DNA of 64,000 nt from Anoplolepis gracilipes (GCF_047496725.1 NC_132977.1:6084501-6148500); one strand, 5' to 3'; counted from the first letter of the stretch, positions 35,146 to 47,990 are shown. The notes: generated from the sequence alone by a model not told the origin. Numbers and translations: made by a program.

Positions 35146-38100
35146 AATTAATGCGTTCATTTATATATAAATCGCGAAAATTAAATTGGCGCTTAATAAG
35201 CGGTCTTACGGCCGTTTCGATAAAATAGAAAAAGGGAAATTGTAAAAGGAATGGTTGATAGGTATGTGACAAATATTCTTTGTGCATTTAGTTATTTTTC
35301 GACGGCGATATTAAATTGTCAACTCTACGGTACATTATATGTAACTGGCGATAACACGAAATATACTTTGAACGATGATAAATTTCCTGTTTCATAATTA
35401 TATGATATATATTGCATTCATGTGCAGCTTGGCATCCCGCTGCATCACCCGCGGTCGAGACTTCGATGATTGCCAACCGTTTTTCATAACGGTAGCTTAA
35501 TTAAGACGGACCATCCCGGCATGCAGCTTGATGAATTTTGTAATATCCCAAAAGTATTTGGCAATGCGTGCCAGGTGAGAGTCTTAATGCGTTACAATTT
35601 TATATCTTAAAATTTGCTGTATTTCGTAATAATGCGTTCACTTGGTAAGAAAAGAAAAAACACTGTGAAAGTGTAAAGGCATTACAAGATATGTACAAAT
35701 TAATTTCAAAATATATTATTGCGCCGAGTTAAATAATATGTATACTGTAATATCTCAATATGATAAGAAGTTAGACACGTATCAACAATAATTAATGAAT
35801 AGAAAATATTATTTTATTGCAAGCTATTTACACTGGATAATATCTCAATCTAAATCTTAAATCTAATGTTTCTATAGAAATTATTTCGTGTAAAAGAAAT
35901 GTCTATCGGGATGGTAGATTAATTCGATATTCAATAAAAGAAATAACTTTCTTAAGCCGAAAAATTAAATATAAAGATACCGTGCCTCGCAGGAAACACA
36001 TCACTGTGTGGAACCCGACAGAGGAATTTTTCATGAGGGCGCCTTAATTAAGACACCGCAGTGGAGATGTATCTGTAATCGCACAATCTTGATCATGCGG
36101 CGCCTTATATGAGAGAAGATCTTTTAAATCTTCTCACATTATTTACATATATAGTCCGATATGATTCGCATTTAGTTATTTATAACTTTACCGATTCATG
36201 CGAAGTATGCATTTTACACTGGCCACTCTCAGATAACTAATTTCGCAAAACTAGCATATTTAAACTCGTACGAGACAAATATTTTATAGCGATCCTTTAA
36301 AATATATTCCATTCAATTAATTTTTTTTTTTTTCATTAGATGGAGCTGTTAATGTAAAAGAAAAGTTCTCAAAAAAAAAAAAAAAAAAAAAATATTTATA
36401 TTTTCGTGTCGGCTGCCACAGCGGGATATTAAAATAGAGTCGGTAATATTATAGAGATACCTACAGAAAATTGAAAATGCGAGACACACACATCACAGTA
36501 CTTTGAAACATAATATACTATTAAAGTTATAGAGAGACTGTTATATTAACTCGACACAGGGGGTCGATGCTCCTTGAAGAAAGAGCGACGATAGCTTCTG
36601 GTGGTATTCGCGCTTCATGCTGAGAACCCATGATGAGAGAGAACTCGAAACTAACTGGTAAATTAGCGGTGGGTGCAACGTTAACATCCTATCACCCCGC
36701 TCTTAATACCTTTAGTTAAATTAGTTAAAATTTGGCCGCGTCGCAGCTGGAGTTTGGTAATTTTGTGAATGATCTTTTTTCTCGCGAATAAAACGCGTCA
36801 GACGCGTGGACCACCGTTGTAAATAAAAAAAAAACCTTATAGAGTATCGGTTGATCAAAGGTTCTTGATAAACTGACGCGAATCCCGACAAATAAGAAAA
36901 CGAATTCTCCCTGGAAATATCACAACGACTTTGATCCTGGATTTGAATGACGGAAAATATGAATGAACCGGTTACTAAATATCGCAAAGTTTGCCACTGC
37001 CAATTAGAATACCATCGAGAAGCTTAACCGTAGGCCTTTCTACCAGTCGGACGTATCGATAAAATGGACGTGAGTCATCGATGTTGACTTGTGAATCATA
37101 CCATATTTAATAGAAGAGAGAAAATTTTTTATAATAATGACCTATATATAATTTCTGATAATTATTTTTACATACTTGAGATATTTTAACTTTAAAACCT
37201 TCTGGTATTCGTCGATAATATACGAATATAGCATGCTTTTAATATACACGTTGAATTAATTTTGATTAATCCGTGATTGAAAGATACCGAAATAGTGAGA
37301 CGACCGTGAATAGTGAGAGAAAAAAAACGGTGTTTGTAAACAGTCGTTAGAAATATATGCGGCATCTGTACGTCTTTAATAATGTTTAGAAGATTAGAAA
37401 TGATTACCGTTATACTACCGTAACAGTAGTAGAGAAACTGAGAACTTTCACTTTTCAAAAACAACTGAGATAACCCGAGAATCATAAAATTAAGAGACAC
37501 GTGACATTTATTTTGTAAATACATGTTCCTCACTTTATTCGATTATAATTGGAAATTACGTTCTATCATCTCGAATCGGATGTCGCGCATCTCGAATCAA
37601 GATATCGGGTCAAGAGCTACGATATCGATCGATACACGCAGGAACTGACGCGAGATTTCGCGAGACAGGCCTCCTTTTGCGGTGGCCCCCATCTTACATC
37701 CGGCCGATTGTGATCGGCGGGTAGAACACTTTTTACGACATTATCCCTCGTGACGCGGCGACGATCGTTTATCAATGCGAATAATGATGACGGGAGTTTG
37801 AGCACACAAGTGTCTGGTAATAAAGCCGGTGCTAGCGCGGCAATAATGATCCGGTCTCGCCGGCTCAATGACTTGAATGCGAGGAATTGAAAATAATAGC
37901 GGGGTAGGTGGGTATTGTGTGTCTTTGGTTGCCCGTGCTTTTTGTGAACCTCCCCCGCGTTTCTGACGTGACCGAGCACTATGGCCGAGTTCTCGGTCAA
38001 ACTCGACGAGAAACGGCCTCTAAAAAGAGAATCGTGTCTGATCCTATAACGGAAATCAAGTGTACGTCATTATGTTGTGAGGAAAAAAATTATTATTTAA

Positions 38101-38322
38101 TTATTAAAAAGCATTCTTAAAGGAAATCATTTATTGTCATAATTTCTACCGTCATTAATATTCGATTATGCTAGAAGATATTAAAATTTTTATTTTAATA
38201 GTTTTAATTTCGTAGATAAAAAGGAATCTCTAGGGAAACATTTTCAAGAAAATTAAGTCAGAAATTATTGCAGCTACTGTATCTATAAGGAGATTTTACT
38301 ATCTCATTTTTTACAAGCTTTC

Positions 38323-38325
<3 letters not shown>
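35146..38325. other. Non-coding DNA, no gene recognised
   Basis: Mostly AT-rich with balanced patches at 36540-37080 and 37560-38050. A T run at about 36321-36334 and an A run at about 36371-36391 flank an AT-rich spacer. An 8-bp inverted repeat (GAGAAGAT, loop CTTTTAA, ATCTTCTC) lies at 36113-36135. No protein or RNA gene is supported. Confidence 0.5.

Positions 38326-38387
<62 letters not shown>
38326..38387. repeat. (CT)31 microsatellite
   Basis: A long pure CT tract. The opposite strand is a GA tract able to bind GAGA factor. It is one of several CT runs in the window (also 4101, 43858, 44094 and 50765). Confidence 0.95.
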
Positions 38388-38398
<11 letters not shown>

Positions 38399-39240
38399 CT
38401 TTCTCCAAACAAAACTATAAATATTTCGGTATGTGCGCCGCTCAAGTCTTTCAAATTGTATTATAAGAAACTTAGCACTTTCGTTTGTTATAAAGATGTC
38501 GGCAAAAGCTAATACAATTCGCAGATCGCGGGATTCGAATTCCCATTTTTATTTTTATCTGCGAGCAATATACAGGTAATTTTATTACGCGCCGAAGTGA
38601 ACGCGGGCGTGTTACAACGATTCTCTCGCTTATGCAAAGCAGCATGTAAAAATGTTACAAAGTGTTCCTGTGTCAACGATGCCTGCAATATATTTCCAAG
38701 CCGTAAAGCCGTAGCGGCACCCGAATCGGCTCGAAGACATTGGCACGATTGTTTCTGTGACAGTAAGGGCTCGTCGTATCTTATGGAATAATCATTAAAG
38801 AGTTACGAGAACGAGGTCCGCGTTTCGCGAATAATCTTCTATTCTCACCGCGTCGTAAAATAAGGTCTTTACAACATTCTTGCGTTAATCCGGACCGCAA
38901 AAAATTTTGGACAAAATATTCCTCGAATGTCACAATCGCTTCACAGTGTTGTAATTTTTTTTTAATTCTTTTCTTTTTATGGAAATAATTTTATAAATTC
39001 AGCTTGTTATTCGGTATTATTCTCCGCGCAATTTATAACATTTCTCTAAATAATCATAATATATTATATATAATAACGTATTAATTATAATGAATGATGA
39101 TGATGGCAATCATCTGTCTCTTCTTTCTCTCGAAAGAATTGAGCTTACTTATCATTAGCATTCCGAACTGACAGTATTAGATAAATGAAAGCGTGTATGG
39201 ACTTGAATACATTGAGTAATAATTTCCCAGGCGGGAAGTG
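38388..39240. other. Non-coding DNA, no gene recognised
   Basis: Balanced composition from 38400 to 38900, then AT-rich. A GATTCGAATTC word near 38531-38541 recalls a tRNA T-arm, but no tRNA fold surrounds it. Confidence 0.5.
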
Positions 39241-39657
39241 CGCGATAAGTCGATTTATATATTTATAAGTAGAACGTGGATACATACGCGAAGAAGAGCG
39301 AAAGGAACAGCGCGAACAGAACGCCGACAAGAGTAGAGGGGATCGTTGGCGCGTGGCTCCGATCCTCTCCCCCTAGTCCCCTTGACTTGTCCGCCGATCG
39401 CCGACTCGCGCGACCGTTCAGGAAGATAGAAGGAGAAAGACAGGGAGAGAGAGAGAGATAGGTAGGCAGATGCCGTGGTGCTTCTTTCGGGTTCTGGCCT
39501 CTTACCCAAGGCGGCATTGAAGGCACGGCCGGCACGAGAGAGGAGCGCCGGCACCAGCGAGAAAGACTGTATAAGAGACAAGCACCTGCCGCGGGCGCAC
39601 GGTGTCGAGTCGCGATCGCTCATAGCGCCTGGTCCCCGGCCCGGCCGCCTGCGCCTG

Positions 39658-39695
39658 GGCCCCGGCCCCGGCCCCGGCCCCGGCCCCGGCCCCGG
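39658..39695. repeat. (GGCCCC)6 hexanucleotide repeat
   Basis: Six perfect GGCCCC units plus a trailing GG. The minus strand reads (GGGGCC)n, the same hexamer as the human C9orf72 repeat, which forms G-quadruplexes in DNA and RNA. There is no relation to that gene; only the repeat unit is shared. Confidence 0.92.
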
Positions 39696-39880
39696 TTGGG
39701 CCCCTATACCCTCATCTCTGCCCGCCACGAAAAATCATCAGCTAGAGAAAGAGAAGAGCGCGACACACGTGTACCTGTCGCATAAAGTAGCCGAGTCGTT
39801 AACTATAGTCTCCCCCTTGCTTTCCCGAGGGTCCTCAGTCAGTCCCCCCCCCCTCTGCCTCTTGTCCCCGTCACCGCGTC

Positions 39881-39910
39881 GCCTCGCCTCGCCTCGCCTC
39901 GCCTCGCCTC
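39881..39910. repeat. (GCCTC)6 pentanucleotide repeat
   Basis: Six GCCTC units are followed by a variant GTCTC unit. The tract lies 185 bp beyond the GGCCCC repeat in the same GC-rich island. Confidence 0.9.
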
Positions 39911-39995
39911 GTCTCGCCGTGTTCTCCTGGACAACGATAACGGTCGCGAAGGAATTGCGCGGTCAAAGTGGGTGGCCACTTTTCTTACGAAAGGT

Positions 39996-42900
39996 CTAAG
40001 GGGACTATTTCGTCGATTTTCATCGGGTAAATAGTTGACGACGTACTTTAGAGTAAGTTTGGGCTTTTATTTCGATTCTATCGTGACTTTTTCGCGTGTT
40101 TGTCTCGGATGAAAAATATGTATGATTTCTAGATATAAAGATATGTCGCGTTTGCTTTGTATTGTTACTTTGAAAACGTCACATCTTAATTTAAATATAT
40201 CTGTAAGTATAGAGAAAGTTTTATTTTTCAAACACGATATTGCAAACTTAAAAAAATAAAAAATAGATTCTAAAAATTTGAATCTATAAATAGTAATATA
40301 ATCTTAATTTTTTTTTCAAGTAGTTTGTTTTACAGATTTTACTGTAATATAAGTCTGTCGAATACACATCTCTCGTGTTAATAATAATGAACATGTTCAA
40401 AGATATCAGGTCTGATCATTTTTTTAAAACGTCGCATCAATTTTGCACAGAGATTAAAGAGTTAAAAATCGAGAAATAAAAAAATGAAGAAGTTGTTTGA
40501 GAAAAAGAAAAGAAAGAGAGGGAGAAAAAGTGAGATCAGCCTGCGTAAATGAGTGAATGCAAGTCGTATATCGACGACGACGGCCCGCATGATCAAACTG
40601 CAGAAATAGAAGACAAAAAGAAGAGAACAGTGGCAGATGCGAGAGACCGGTGATGAGGCACGACTGTACACAGATCGTACTAACCCACTGAACGCGATGT
40701 CCGGCTGCATGAGTCGGAGACCGGTAAGATTTTTCTTCGCGACCGGTCTAGTAGCGTCTAGCTTTAGTCTGCCGTCTCGAGGATTCCCCTTCTTCTCAAC
40801 GGGGAACAGACGAGGTGTGAGATACATAAGAGAATGCTCGCTTCATTAATAATTACAGTCTCGATGATTCCAGACGCATAATTGGCAGAGTTTTAATAAT
40901 TAAAATTTTGCGAAATTTTTATTTCATGCTTTAATTAGATATATTTTACAATTTATTTCTGATCGTCTCTTTATTATACATGATATTTTTGATAACAGAC
41001 GCAAATAGCATGATCGATTTTTTATAAAGTTTCTATTTTCTTTCAATTAAACTAATATTTAATTAAAATGAGGAATTTTTTCCCCAAAGTTCTGTAGTGT
41101 TAAATAGTTCCATAATTGTACTCAAATTTTCTTAAAGTAAATCCTAATTAACAGAAAGATTTCTATCATATTTTTTTTCAGCTATTTTACATCCAAAAGT
41201 TTTTTAAATTATGTATAATCTAAAAATTATTTATGATTTAATATTTTAATTAAGGAAAAATTTCTAATTTTTTTTATGACAAGTATTTCCCACACATACC
41301 AAATGCGTCTATTATTTTAAATATTTTAATGTCTTAACGATGCAAGTATATTATCAAATTTATTATATAATTTATATATTATGTTTGTCAGATCAAAATA
41401 AACGGACAATTCTTATTTCAACGATATTTATATATGCGTGAGTTTTGCATACCCTGAGTCAACTACTCGCATTGCGACGCAGTGGAAAACAAACGACCGC
41501 TGGAGATTCGATAAGGGTGTTGGAGAAGGGTGGCGCGGATTGCGGCGCCCTATGGTTCTGATTATGTCCAACATCACCTGCCCCCCGCAGGTGGTTTGCC
41601 GCCGAATGAACGAGGAAAAAAATTTATCCTCATGTTCATGATCGGTAAACAACTGACCAACAACTGGCGAGTTAACTCAACAGTGTCACTTGGGTAGATA
41701 TGGCCGAACCCTTCGTAATCACTTTTAACAAAATCCGGTCAAAATGTCGGCAGTCTCATTATTCTCGCTTGCACGAGTTGAACTAGGAAATTTTATTCTG
41801 TTCTGTCACGCATAAAAAACTTTGCTTTCAATAGATATTAATCTAATAATAGTATAGAGAATATAATTTTGCAATGATAAATGTAATCAGTTTATGATTT
41901 TTTTTTCATACAATAAAAATATCGTATAAAAGTGACAATTTTCTTTTCTGGCATTTATTTTGTAAAAGAATTATCCTTTTGGATAAAATATAATTTTTTC
42001 TTTTCGACTTTATAGATAATCCGAAATATAATTTTGTTTCTTAATATCAAGCCGAAAGAGAAGAAATGTGTACATTGCTATCGATATTGGATTCTTGTAA
42101 GTCCTATATATATCTCTCGCAGTTTGTTTGATCTGCTTTTATCACTGACCATGGTTATACCTAACCTAACCGATACAACGGTTCGCACACGCCGGTATAC
42201 ATATTTTTTTCTTTCATCCACCCTCGCTTTCCCGGCAATCACTTATGCGGGAGTAGGCACCTGGCCACCCCCGCACGCGCTCTTATCCCTTTGACCACCT
42301 TGCCGGGATCTATGCATACTTGCACACGTGTGCATACTTGCGCTCGTAATCCGGCATATACTTTTACATTCGACCAAGGTGTTATCGCTTCAGGCGAAAG
42401 AGAAAGAAAGAGACATAACTTATGTCATTTAGATTTTTGGACAAATATTTACGCGGTTAATTAATAAAGATAAAATGTTTGGAATATATGAGATGTATAT
42501 ACTTAATTTGCATTTTAATTTCGCACTTTGCATCTGTCATTGTTCATAAAAATATAAAGACATCAGATATTGTATATAATAATATTATATTGTAAAATAT
42601 ATTACAAAACATATCGCGTAATATTATAAAATATTGTTTTGTGAAATATTTTTATACGAAACAAATACATATTAAAAATATGTTATAATTGCGGTTGGGA
42701 ATTCATTATTATAAGTATATCGAATGGCCGCCAGCGTCTTTCGATCATCAGCTTCTTGTCCAATTAACGCGCATCGACAATAGCTCGGTTAACTCGCTGA
42801 TCGCTATCGAGAACTATCGAAAAATCATTCAGCGGACAATCGCGGCGAAATCACAGGAAACGAGACGCTCTTGAGTAAAACTGCTGAGAAGCCCAGCGAA

Positions 42901-43855
42901 CTGACAACCGAGGCCAGAAGTCATCGGCAAACAAACCACGGGGCATCCTCCCGAAGCCCTGATACACGTCTGCGTGTATGCTGGTACGCACTGGTGCGAC
43001 CACAATCGCCACTTCCGAAGGAGAGAAAAATCCGAGGTAACGATCGCGGCAGATGCGAGCACCTTTACGCACATATACATATATACGCGCCATTTCTTTC
43101 GAACTGACGCATAATCGTCAATAATAGATGCAGCGAAGGCGTATTCAACCCTTGCTGCGGCCCCGGGCCTACCGCGAAAAACAGCCATAAACGCGAATGC
43201 AACCCTTCATCGATCCGTGGGAGCGGTACATTTACATGAATGGGACATCCCTTCTTCCAAATATCAGAGTTATTCTAAAGGTACGTATATCGATGATGGT
43301 TTCTCTCGAAATTTTATACTTAATCATCTCCTTTTGTACGCACAATTTTCTTTGTAATTTCTTACCTTGTCTTCTTTTCTTTTTAAGTGAGCTCAAAATT
43401 TGCGTGCAAGAGTATTATGTCGCTCTCTTTTTTAATCGTGATATCTGAGATTATTTTAAAATATTTCATTTTATTATCATGAATGTTATTAAATCACTCG
43501 CGTTTAAAATTAATATCGTACAACAGTATCTTATAACGTTGGTATCAAATATCTATTCCAGCTTTATTCACACTATTGTCGTTTCAACACATATCAATCG
43601 TGAATGATTCGCAGAGAGGGAGAGAAAAAGAAAGATTTCAACCCTTTTTTGATCTTACTCGGGAAAATATCTTTTCGAAATGTGGAATCATTCGTGCGCG
43701 ATTGTCCGTGCACTCTCCTCGCGGAAACACCCGGCTCCTGTTTGAATAAGACACACATCGGGCGCAGCTGTCAGAACTGCGTTGAGGTCTTCCGTAGTTT
43801 TTCCAGATTTTTGCGTGCCGCAGGTGATGCGGGCACGCGACCTTCCACATGCATA

Positions 43856-43857
<2 letters not shown>
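39996..43857. other. Non-coding DNA, no gene recognised
   Basis: 40080-40480 and 40850-41420 are AT-rich, and 41800-42030 and 42420-42700 likewise. Balanced patches lie at 41430-41780, 42100-42400 and 42700-43200. A small palindrome TGCACACGTGTGCA, with a CACGTG core, lies near 42321. No gene is supported. Confidence 0.5.

Positions 43858-43887
<30 letters not shown>
43858..43887. repeat. (CT)n microsatellite
   Basis: A pure CT tract within a CpG-rich stretch of about 43700-44090. A second and longer CT tract follows about 200 bp on. Confidence 0.9.
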
Positions 43888-43893
<6 letters not shown>

Positions 43894-44093
43894 CGTTGGC
43901 TGTGTTGGCCTTTTCGGTTGCCCGCAGGGAACCCTTTCGAGAAGTGGCCACTGTGAATTACGAGGATCGAGATCCTCCGGCGAGGCGTGGGAGAGCTAAG
44001 AGGCAGATGCCAGATTTTGGCGTTGCTGCCAAGGGATGCGATACCGCCGACTGCGTACGTGTCAAAACAGGATTAATTCTTCTCTGACTGCTT

Positions 44094-44163
<70 letters not shown>
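44094..44163. repeat. (CT)35 microsatellite
   Basis: The longest CT run in the window. It lies about 205 bp after the shorter one at 43858-43887. Frames that remain open through it encode Ser-Leu repeats and are artefacts. Confidence 0.95.
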
Positions 44164-44170
<7 letters not shown>

Positions 44171-45370
44171 CGTATCTTTTTCTTTAATGCAAAATCGTGT
44201 GCGCGAATGTGCCTCTTATTTATTTCAAGTTTAACTCTCTGGAGTATAAAAAAATATTTAACATTTTATTTAACGCAAGTATTATGGGACGTAGTATTTT
44301 TATTATGTAATTACACGAGATGAGTGCTTCACGATAAAATAAAAATTACCGGAAAGCGCGATTCTCACGTGATGCAGAAATGAGTAAGGTAATTTGTCAT
44401 TAAGCCGCGATACGTTACGATAGGTCGTGCGAACGTATCTATGTGCGCGCGATTATTCCTTTCTTTCCGTTAGATGATGATGTTAATGATAATGCAACAA
44501 CGAGCATTCCTCTCTATTCCCACGCGAGACACGTATTATTGCGTGGCACGGCTTGGCACGCACCCGAAATTCTCCACCCTCGTTCGTTGACCACTCGCCC
44601 TTCCGATGTGAAAAAAGGGATCGGGGCTTTGCGTGGGGGCCACGTTGTGTTGTAATTGCCGAAGAGCGAGACCGGGCAATAACAGTAAACTACCTGGATT
44701 CAACGCAATTCCGCCATCTACGCCATATGGCGCTTCCTCCCGACAGAGAGCCTCAACGGTTTTACGTGACGTACTTACATACATATGATTCTCACGAATG
44801 AAACTTACTTGATTGAGATTGCTTGACGATCGGTCGCATCATGTTAATACGTTCTACGTCTCTTGAATATAAAGTAATGCATTGCAACTACTAGTTTATT
44901 CCGTAAAATTTCATATTTTAGAATCACGGAACGAAAATATTTTCAAACTGATGTTTTATGTAATAACGAGAAAAATGAAATTTACTTATTACACTGGAAA
45001 TACAAATGTACGTAATTTGTATTTTTATGTAGAAAAATTTTACAAAAAAGCTTCAGGTTGAATTGGACGCTTTATTTGCATAGTTGAACATAATTTCACG
45101 AATATAAAGTATTCTATAATTTATTATAAAATGTAGACAAGAAATATTTTTTAAAATCCAAGTAATAAAGTTCTCTTCTTTAATTTTGATTAATTTTAAA
45201 TTCTTGTACTTGTATGTGAAGAATTATTATTCGCGAAATTAAAAGTTTTTAAGATAAAGATTTTATTAATTAGTCTTTCGCGAATTTTTCGTTACAATGG
45301 TTTTGAGGAACGAATTAGAGACACCCTGTGTGTACTCGTAAGTATATACGTCTAGACGCGTGAAAAGGAT
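44164..45370. other. Non-coding DNA, no gene recognised
   Basis: 44340-44800 has balanced composition, while 44850-45300 is AT-rich. No coding pattern or RNA gene is visible. Confidence 0.5.
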
Positions 45371-45430
45371 CACAATAGTGAGACTATAAATAGTATCCGG
45401 ACCGCCAACCACATGTTATCGAGCCGCGCA
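45371..45430. repeat. Local duplication, copy 1
   Basis: This segment contains CGCCAACCACATGTTATCG (45403-45421), which matches CGCCAGCCACATGTCATCG at 45814-45832 at 17 of 19 positions. Both are preceded by CACAAT 20-35 bp upstream. Copy 1 also has a good TATA-like word (CTATAAATAG near 45384-45393). The similarity decays outside these words, so this is an old duplication or two copies of a regulatory motif cluster. Confidence 0.5.
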
Positions 45431-45799
45431 TAAGCATAAAACAGTGCGAACTGCCTCGTGAAACCAAAGAAATTGGTAGCAAAAGGCGACAAAGGCGATA
45501 ATAAACAGTTTTGTCATCTAAAACTGTATGTTGTGTGTGTGACTTTTTTTCTAAATAATTTTCAAAAAAACTTTATGTATTTTTAAGGCAATATTATTTA
45601 AAAGATTTTATAATAAAAAATTATAATTGGTAATATCTTTTCGAGATAAAAAACTTTTTTTTTTAAAATTTAGGATAAATAGATATTATAGAATTTAAAC
45701 AATTTTTAGTAATCAATAATGATTGATGAATTTAGCTTGAAAGAAAAGTATTGAAACGATAATGATCGACATTTCTCGAGCTCGCTAGAACAAGAGAAA

Positions 45800-45838
45800 C
45801 ACAATCTCACGATCGCCAGCCACATGTCATCGCGTCGT
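45800..45838. repeat. Local duplication, copy 2
   Basis: This is the partner of the segment at 45371-45430, about 410 bp away and in the same orientation. The shared core includes the palindrome ACATGT. It lies at the edge of the purine-rich tract that continues to about 46200. Confidence 0.5.
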
Positions 45839-47872
45839 CTGTTTCGTTTGGCAAGGATATATACTGTGCGGAATACATATGCGAAAAATAAATAGGAGGT
45901 CGTCGAAACCGAGAGCGAGTGCGCTTCTTGCTGGCGAAGAAGCCGCGTGAAAGCGCTCGGGGAGGAAAAAAAGAACGCGCACGAAACGCGAAGAAGAAGA
46001 AGGAGGAGAAGCAGAACATAAAGGAGAGGAAGATAAAAAAAAAGTGGAAGAGGGAAAGGTAGAGGAGAGAAGGTGAGCGAGGTGTGAGTACCTCTCTCGC
46101 GGGCAACATTTATACCGTTTACGATCTTGCTGGCGCGAGCGATAGACGAGGAAGCGACGAGGAGCTCGAGGGAGAACAAAGAGGACAAAAACGAAGAAGG
46201 CCACGCGAAAGTAAAACCGTCGCGGTTTACAGGAAGGGTTTTTACGGCGTAACCCATAGAAAGAGAAAGACTACGGCGCTATTATTATCTATCTTGGCAA
46301 TAGAAATTGGCTGACTTTTTAATAGGCATCCGTCTCTCGCGCGAGAGACAATCTTAATGATACCCGAGGCAGAGTCGAAGACACAGCAACACCGGCGCAT
46401 GTCCATCATTTTTCTTTTTTTGTATGAGAATATGAATGAAATTAGCGTCCTATTTTCAGCGTAATATTATATGAGATCTCTCAAGAGCGAATCGTGAAAT
46501 TACGGTGCTTGCGTCTTTCATTTTCGGTCGCGATACTCGGGTTAATTGCATCCGTAAAATATTCCATTTAATAATCTACAACACGTAACGTACGGGTACG
46601 TTATTCGCACGAGAATTTTTTGGTTTACATGTGCGTATACAATATAATATCTACGGAAGTTTTCAAAGTCTCTATCGGGGCTCTTGAACCGGCTGAAATA
46701 AATATATATCTCATTGCCGTTTTATTTCGCGATGAATTTGGACCCCGAAGAGGAAGAATGCGAAAGTTCGGCATCAGATGGTAGAGCTGACGATCCAGAC
46801 CACCGTGGACCATCTGGTGATCCATCGTGGCATACGGTGAATATCCGAGCGGGCGTACGAAAAAAAAGATTAAAATCTGATACTTGGGCTATATAGAAGT
46901 CGAGAGATAAGTAAGAACAGGAAGATAGACATTATATTGTGTAAGATTATCCGTAATCATGGTTGGGGAGAGCAAGAAATTATTTATAAGTATAAAACTA
47001 AATTAAAATTAACGTCAAAGAAAATTTGAGTCTGCGCAAATATTATCATGCATTAATATAAAACACAAACTCGAGATAAAATATGACATTTTTTTCGTTT
47101 TTCATAGTTTTTATAAAATATTTTAAAGAAATTAAAAGTATTAAAAAGTAAATAAAAGATATTCAGCAAACAAGACAATAATTCCTGTTAAAAGTTGACA
47201 CGATTCTTTTTATTGAAAAAACATTTACCTCTTATAATTTAAGATTCTAATAAAATAAAATATATGCAGAATTATTTGAAGAATAAAAATGTATCGAAAT
47301 TGCATGTCAAAAACTATTCATCTTATCGTTCAGAAAAAATAATTTCAGTTTTTAACAAGAAGTACTTTCCCACATATATGCGCGCTTATGACCAAGCACC
47401 CTATATTCGAATTATTATTGCAAGTTCCCAAACATCGTGTATTTTTGCAGTACCGCCCCCGGTGCACTCTGATCAAGCAGAAAGAGAGGGAAAGAGAGAG
47501 AGAGAGAGACAGAGAGCGAGAGCTGGTGCAGGTTATTCCGTCAGGATTCTTTTGTCGGTGCGCGAAGCCGAAGCACGCGTGCTGCACGTGCCCCGTTGCG
47601 AACGTGACTCGGCCAGCATTGCGCCTTATATTGCGTTAACCGTCTTATTTTGCCCCGGTTGCGCCCTGAAAAACAACGCCGTCCAGCCACGCGGCCGGTT
47701 CGGCGCCTGAAATTGCGACGCCGCGCGAGACGCGCGAGTGTGTGACCTAAAAATCCCATTTAACTTTCGAAGTGTATTCGTCGCGCTGCCTGAAGAAAGA
47801 CCCCGGCTTTTGCTCTTCCTTCGTGTTAGATCTGACTATCAACCTGACTCGCGCATTCGTCGCATAAATTAT
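45839..47872. other. Purine-rich and mixed DNA, no gene recognised
   Basis: From about 45940 to 46200 the plus strand is strongly purine-rich; long minus-strand frames there encode Ser/Leu/Phe/Pro-rich peptides of low complexity. A 60-codon plus-strand frame near 46714-46896 is acidic at first and basic at the end, but I recognise no family and it has no supporting splice or promoter evidence. 46960-47260 is AT-rich. 47440-47720 is CpG-rich. Confidence 0.5.
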
Positions 47873-47916
47873 TTCCATATTCCGTAATCGATAATTATCG
47901 ATTACGGAATATGGAA
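47873..47916. repeat. Perfect 44-bp palindrome with no spacer
   Basis: The 22-bp half-site at 47873-47894 (TTCCATATTCCGTAATCGAT, then AA) is followed immediately by its exact reverse complement. The centre is AATT, flanked by two ATCGAT words, so TATCGAT is present in both orientations. A spacerless perfect palindrome of this length is rare by chance and can extrude as a cruciform. The words resemble sites for Onecut/Cut-type or DREF-type factors. A transposon-derived foldback is the alternative, but no target duplication is clear. Confidence 0.9.
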
Positions 47917-47962
47917 TTGTAATGAATGATTATTTTCATATCATAGACAGTCACAAAGAAAG

Positions 47963-47990
47963 GAATAATCATCGATAATGATGGTTATTC
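47963..47990. repeat. Second inverted repeat beside the palindrome
   Basis: GAATAATCATC (47963-47973), a 6-nt loop GATAAT and GATGGTTATTC (47980-47990) form an 11-bp stem with one G-T wobble. It lies 47 bp beyond the 44-bp palindrome and also contains ATCGAT. AT-rich low-complexity DNA follows up to about 48200. Confidence 0.7.

Larger units (their letters stand above)
39241..39995. other. GC-rich island with several C-rich repeats
   Basis: A sharp CpG-rich island contains three different C-rich repeats: GGCCCC units (39658-39695), a 10-C run (39844-39853) and GCCTC units (39881-39910). A TATA-like TTTATAAG lies near 39262-39269 on the plus strand, about 30 bp upstream of where the island becomes GC-rich, so a plus-strand promoter is conceivable. 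The frames that stay open (plus 39475-39999, minus 39255-39728) are compositionally biased and not credible proteins. Confidence 0.4.

Noticed and set aside
34498..35151. Several long frames in the GC-rich island, up to 213 codons
   Set aside because: Products of GTGNC, CT and AC repeats and high GC; peptides are Arg/Ala/His/Thr monotony.
38530..38544. tRNA T-arm-like GATTCGAATTC
   Set aside because: No A-box at the right distance and no acceptor or anticodon stem could be drawn around it.
39255..39999. 157- and 174-codon frames over the GGCCCC repeat
   Set aside because: They read Gly-Pro repeats and biased flanks; no start context or domain supports a gene.
46714..46896. 60-codon acidic-to-basic frame
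   Set aside because: Not recognisable, flanked by AT-rich DNA; part of it is a local inverted repeat around CCAGACCACCGTGG.
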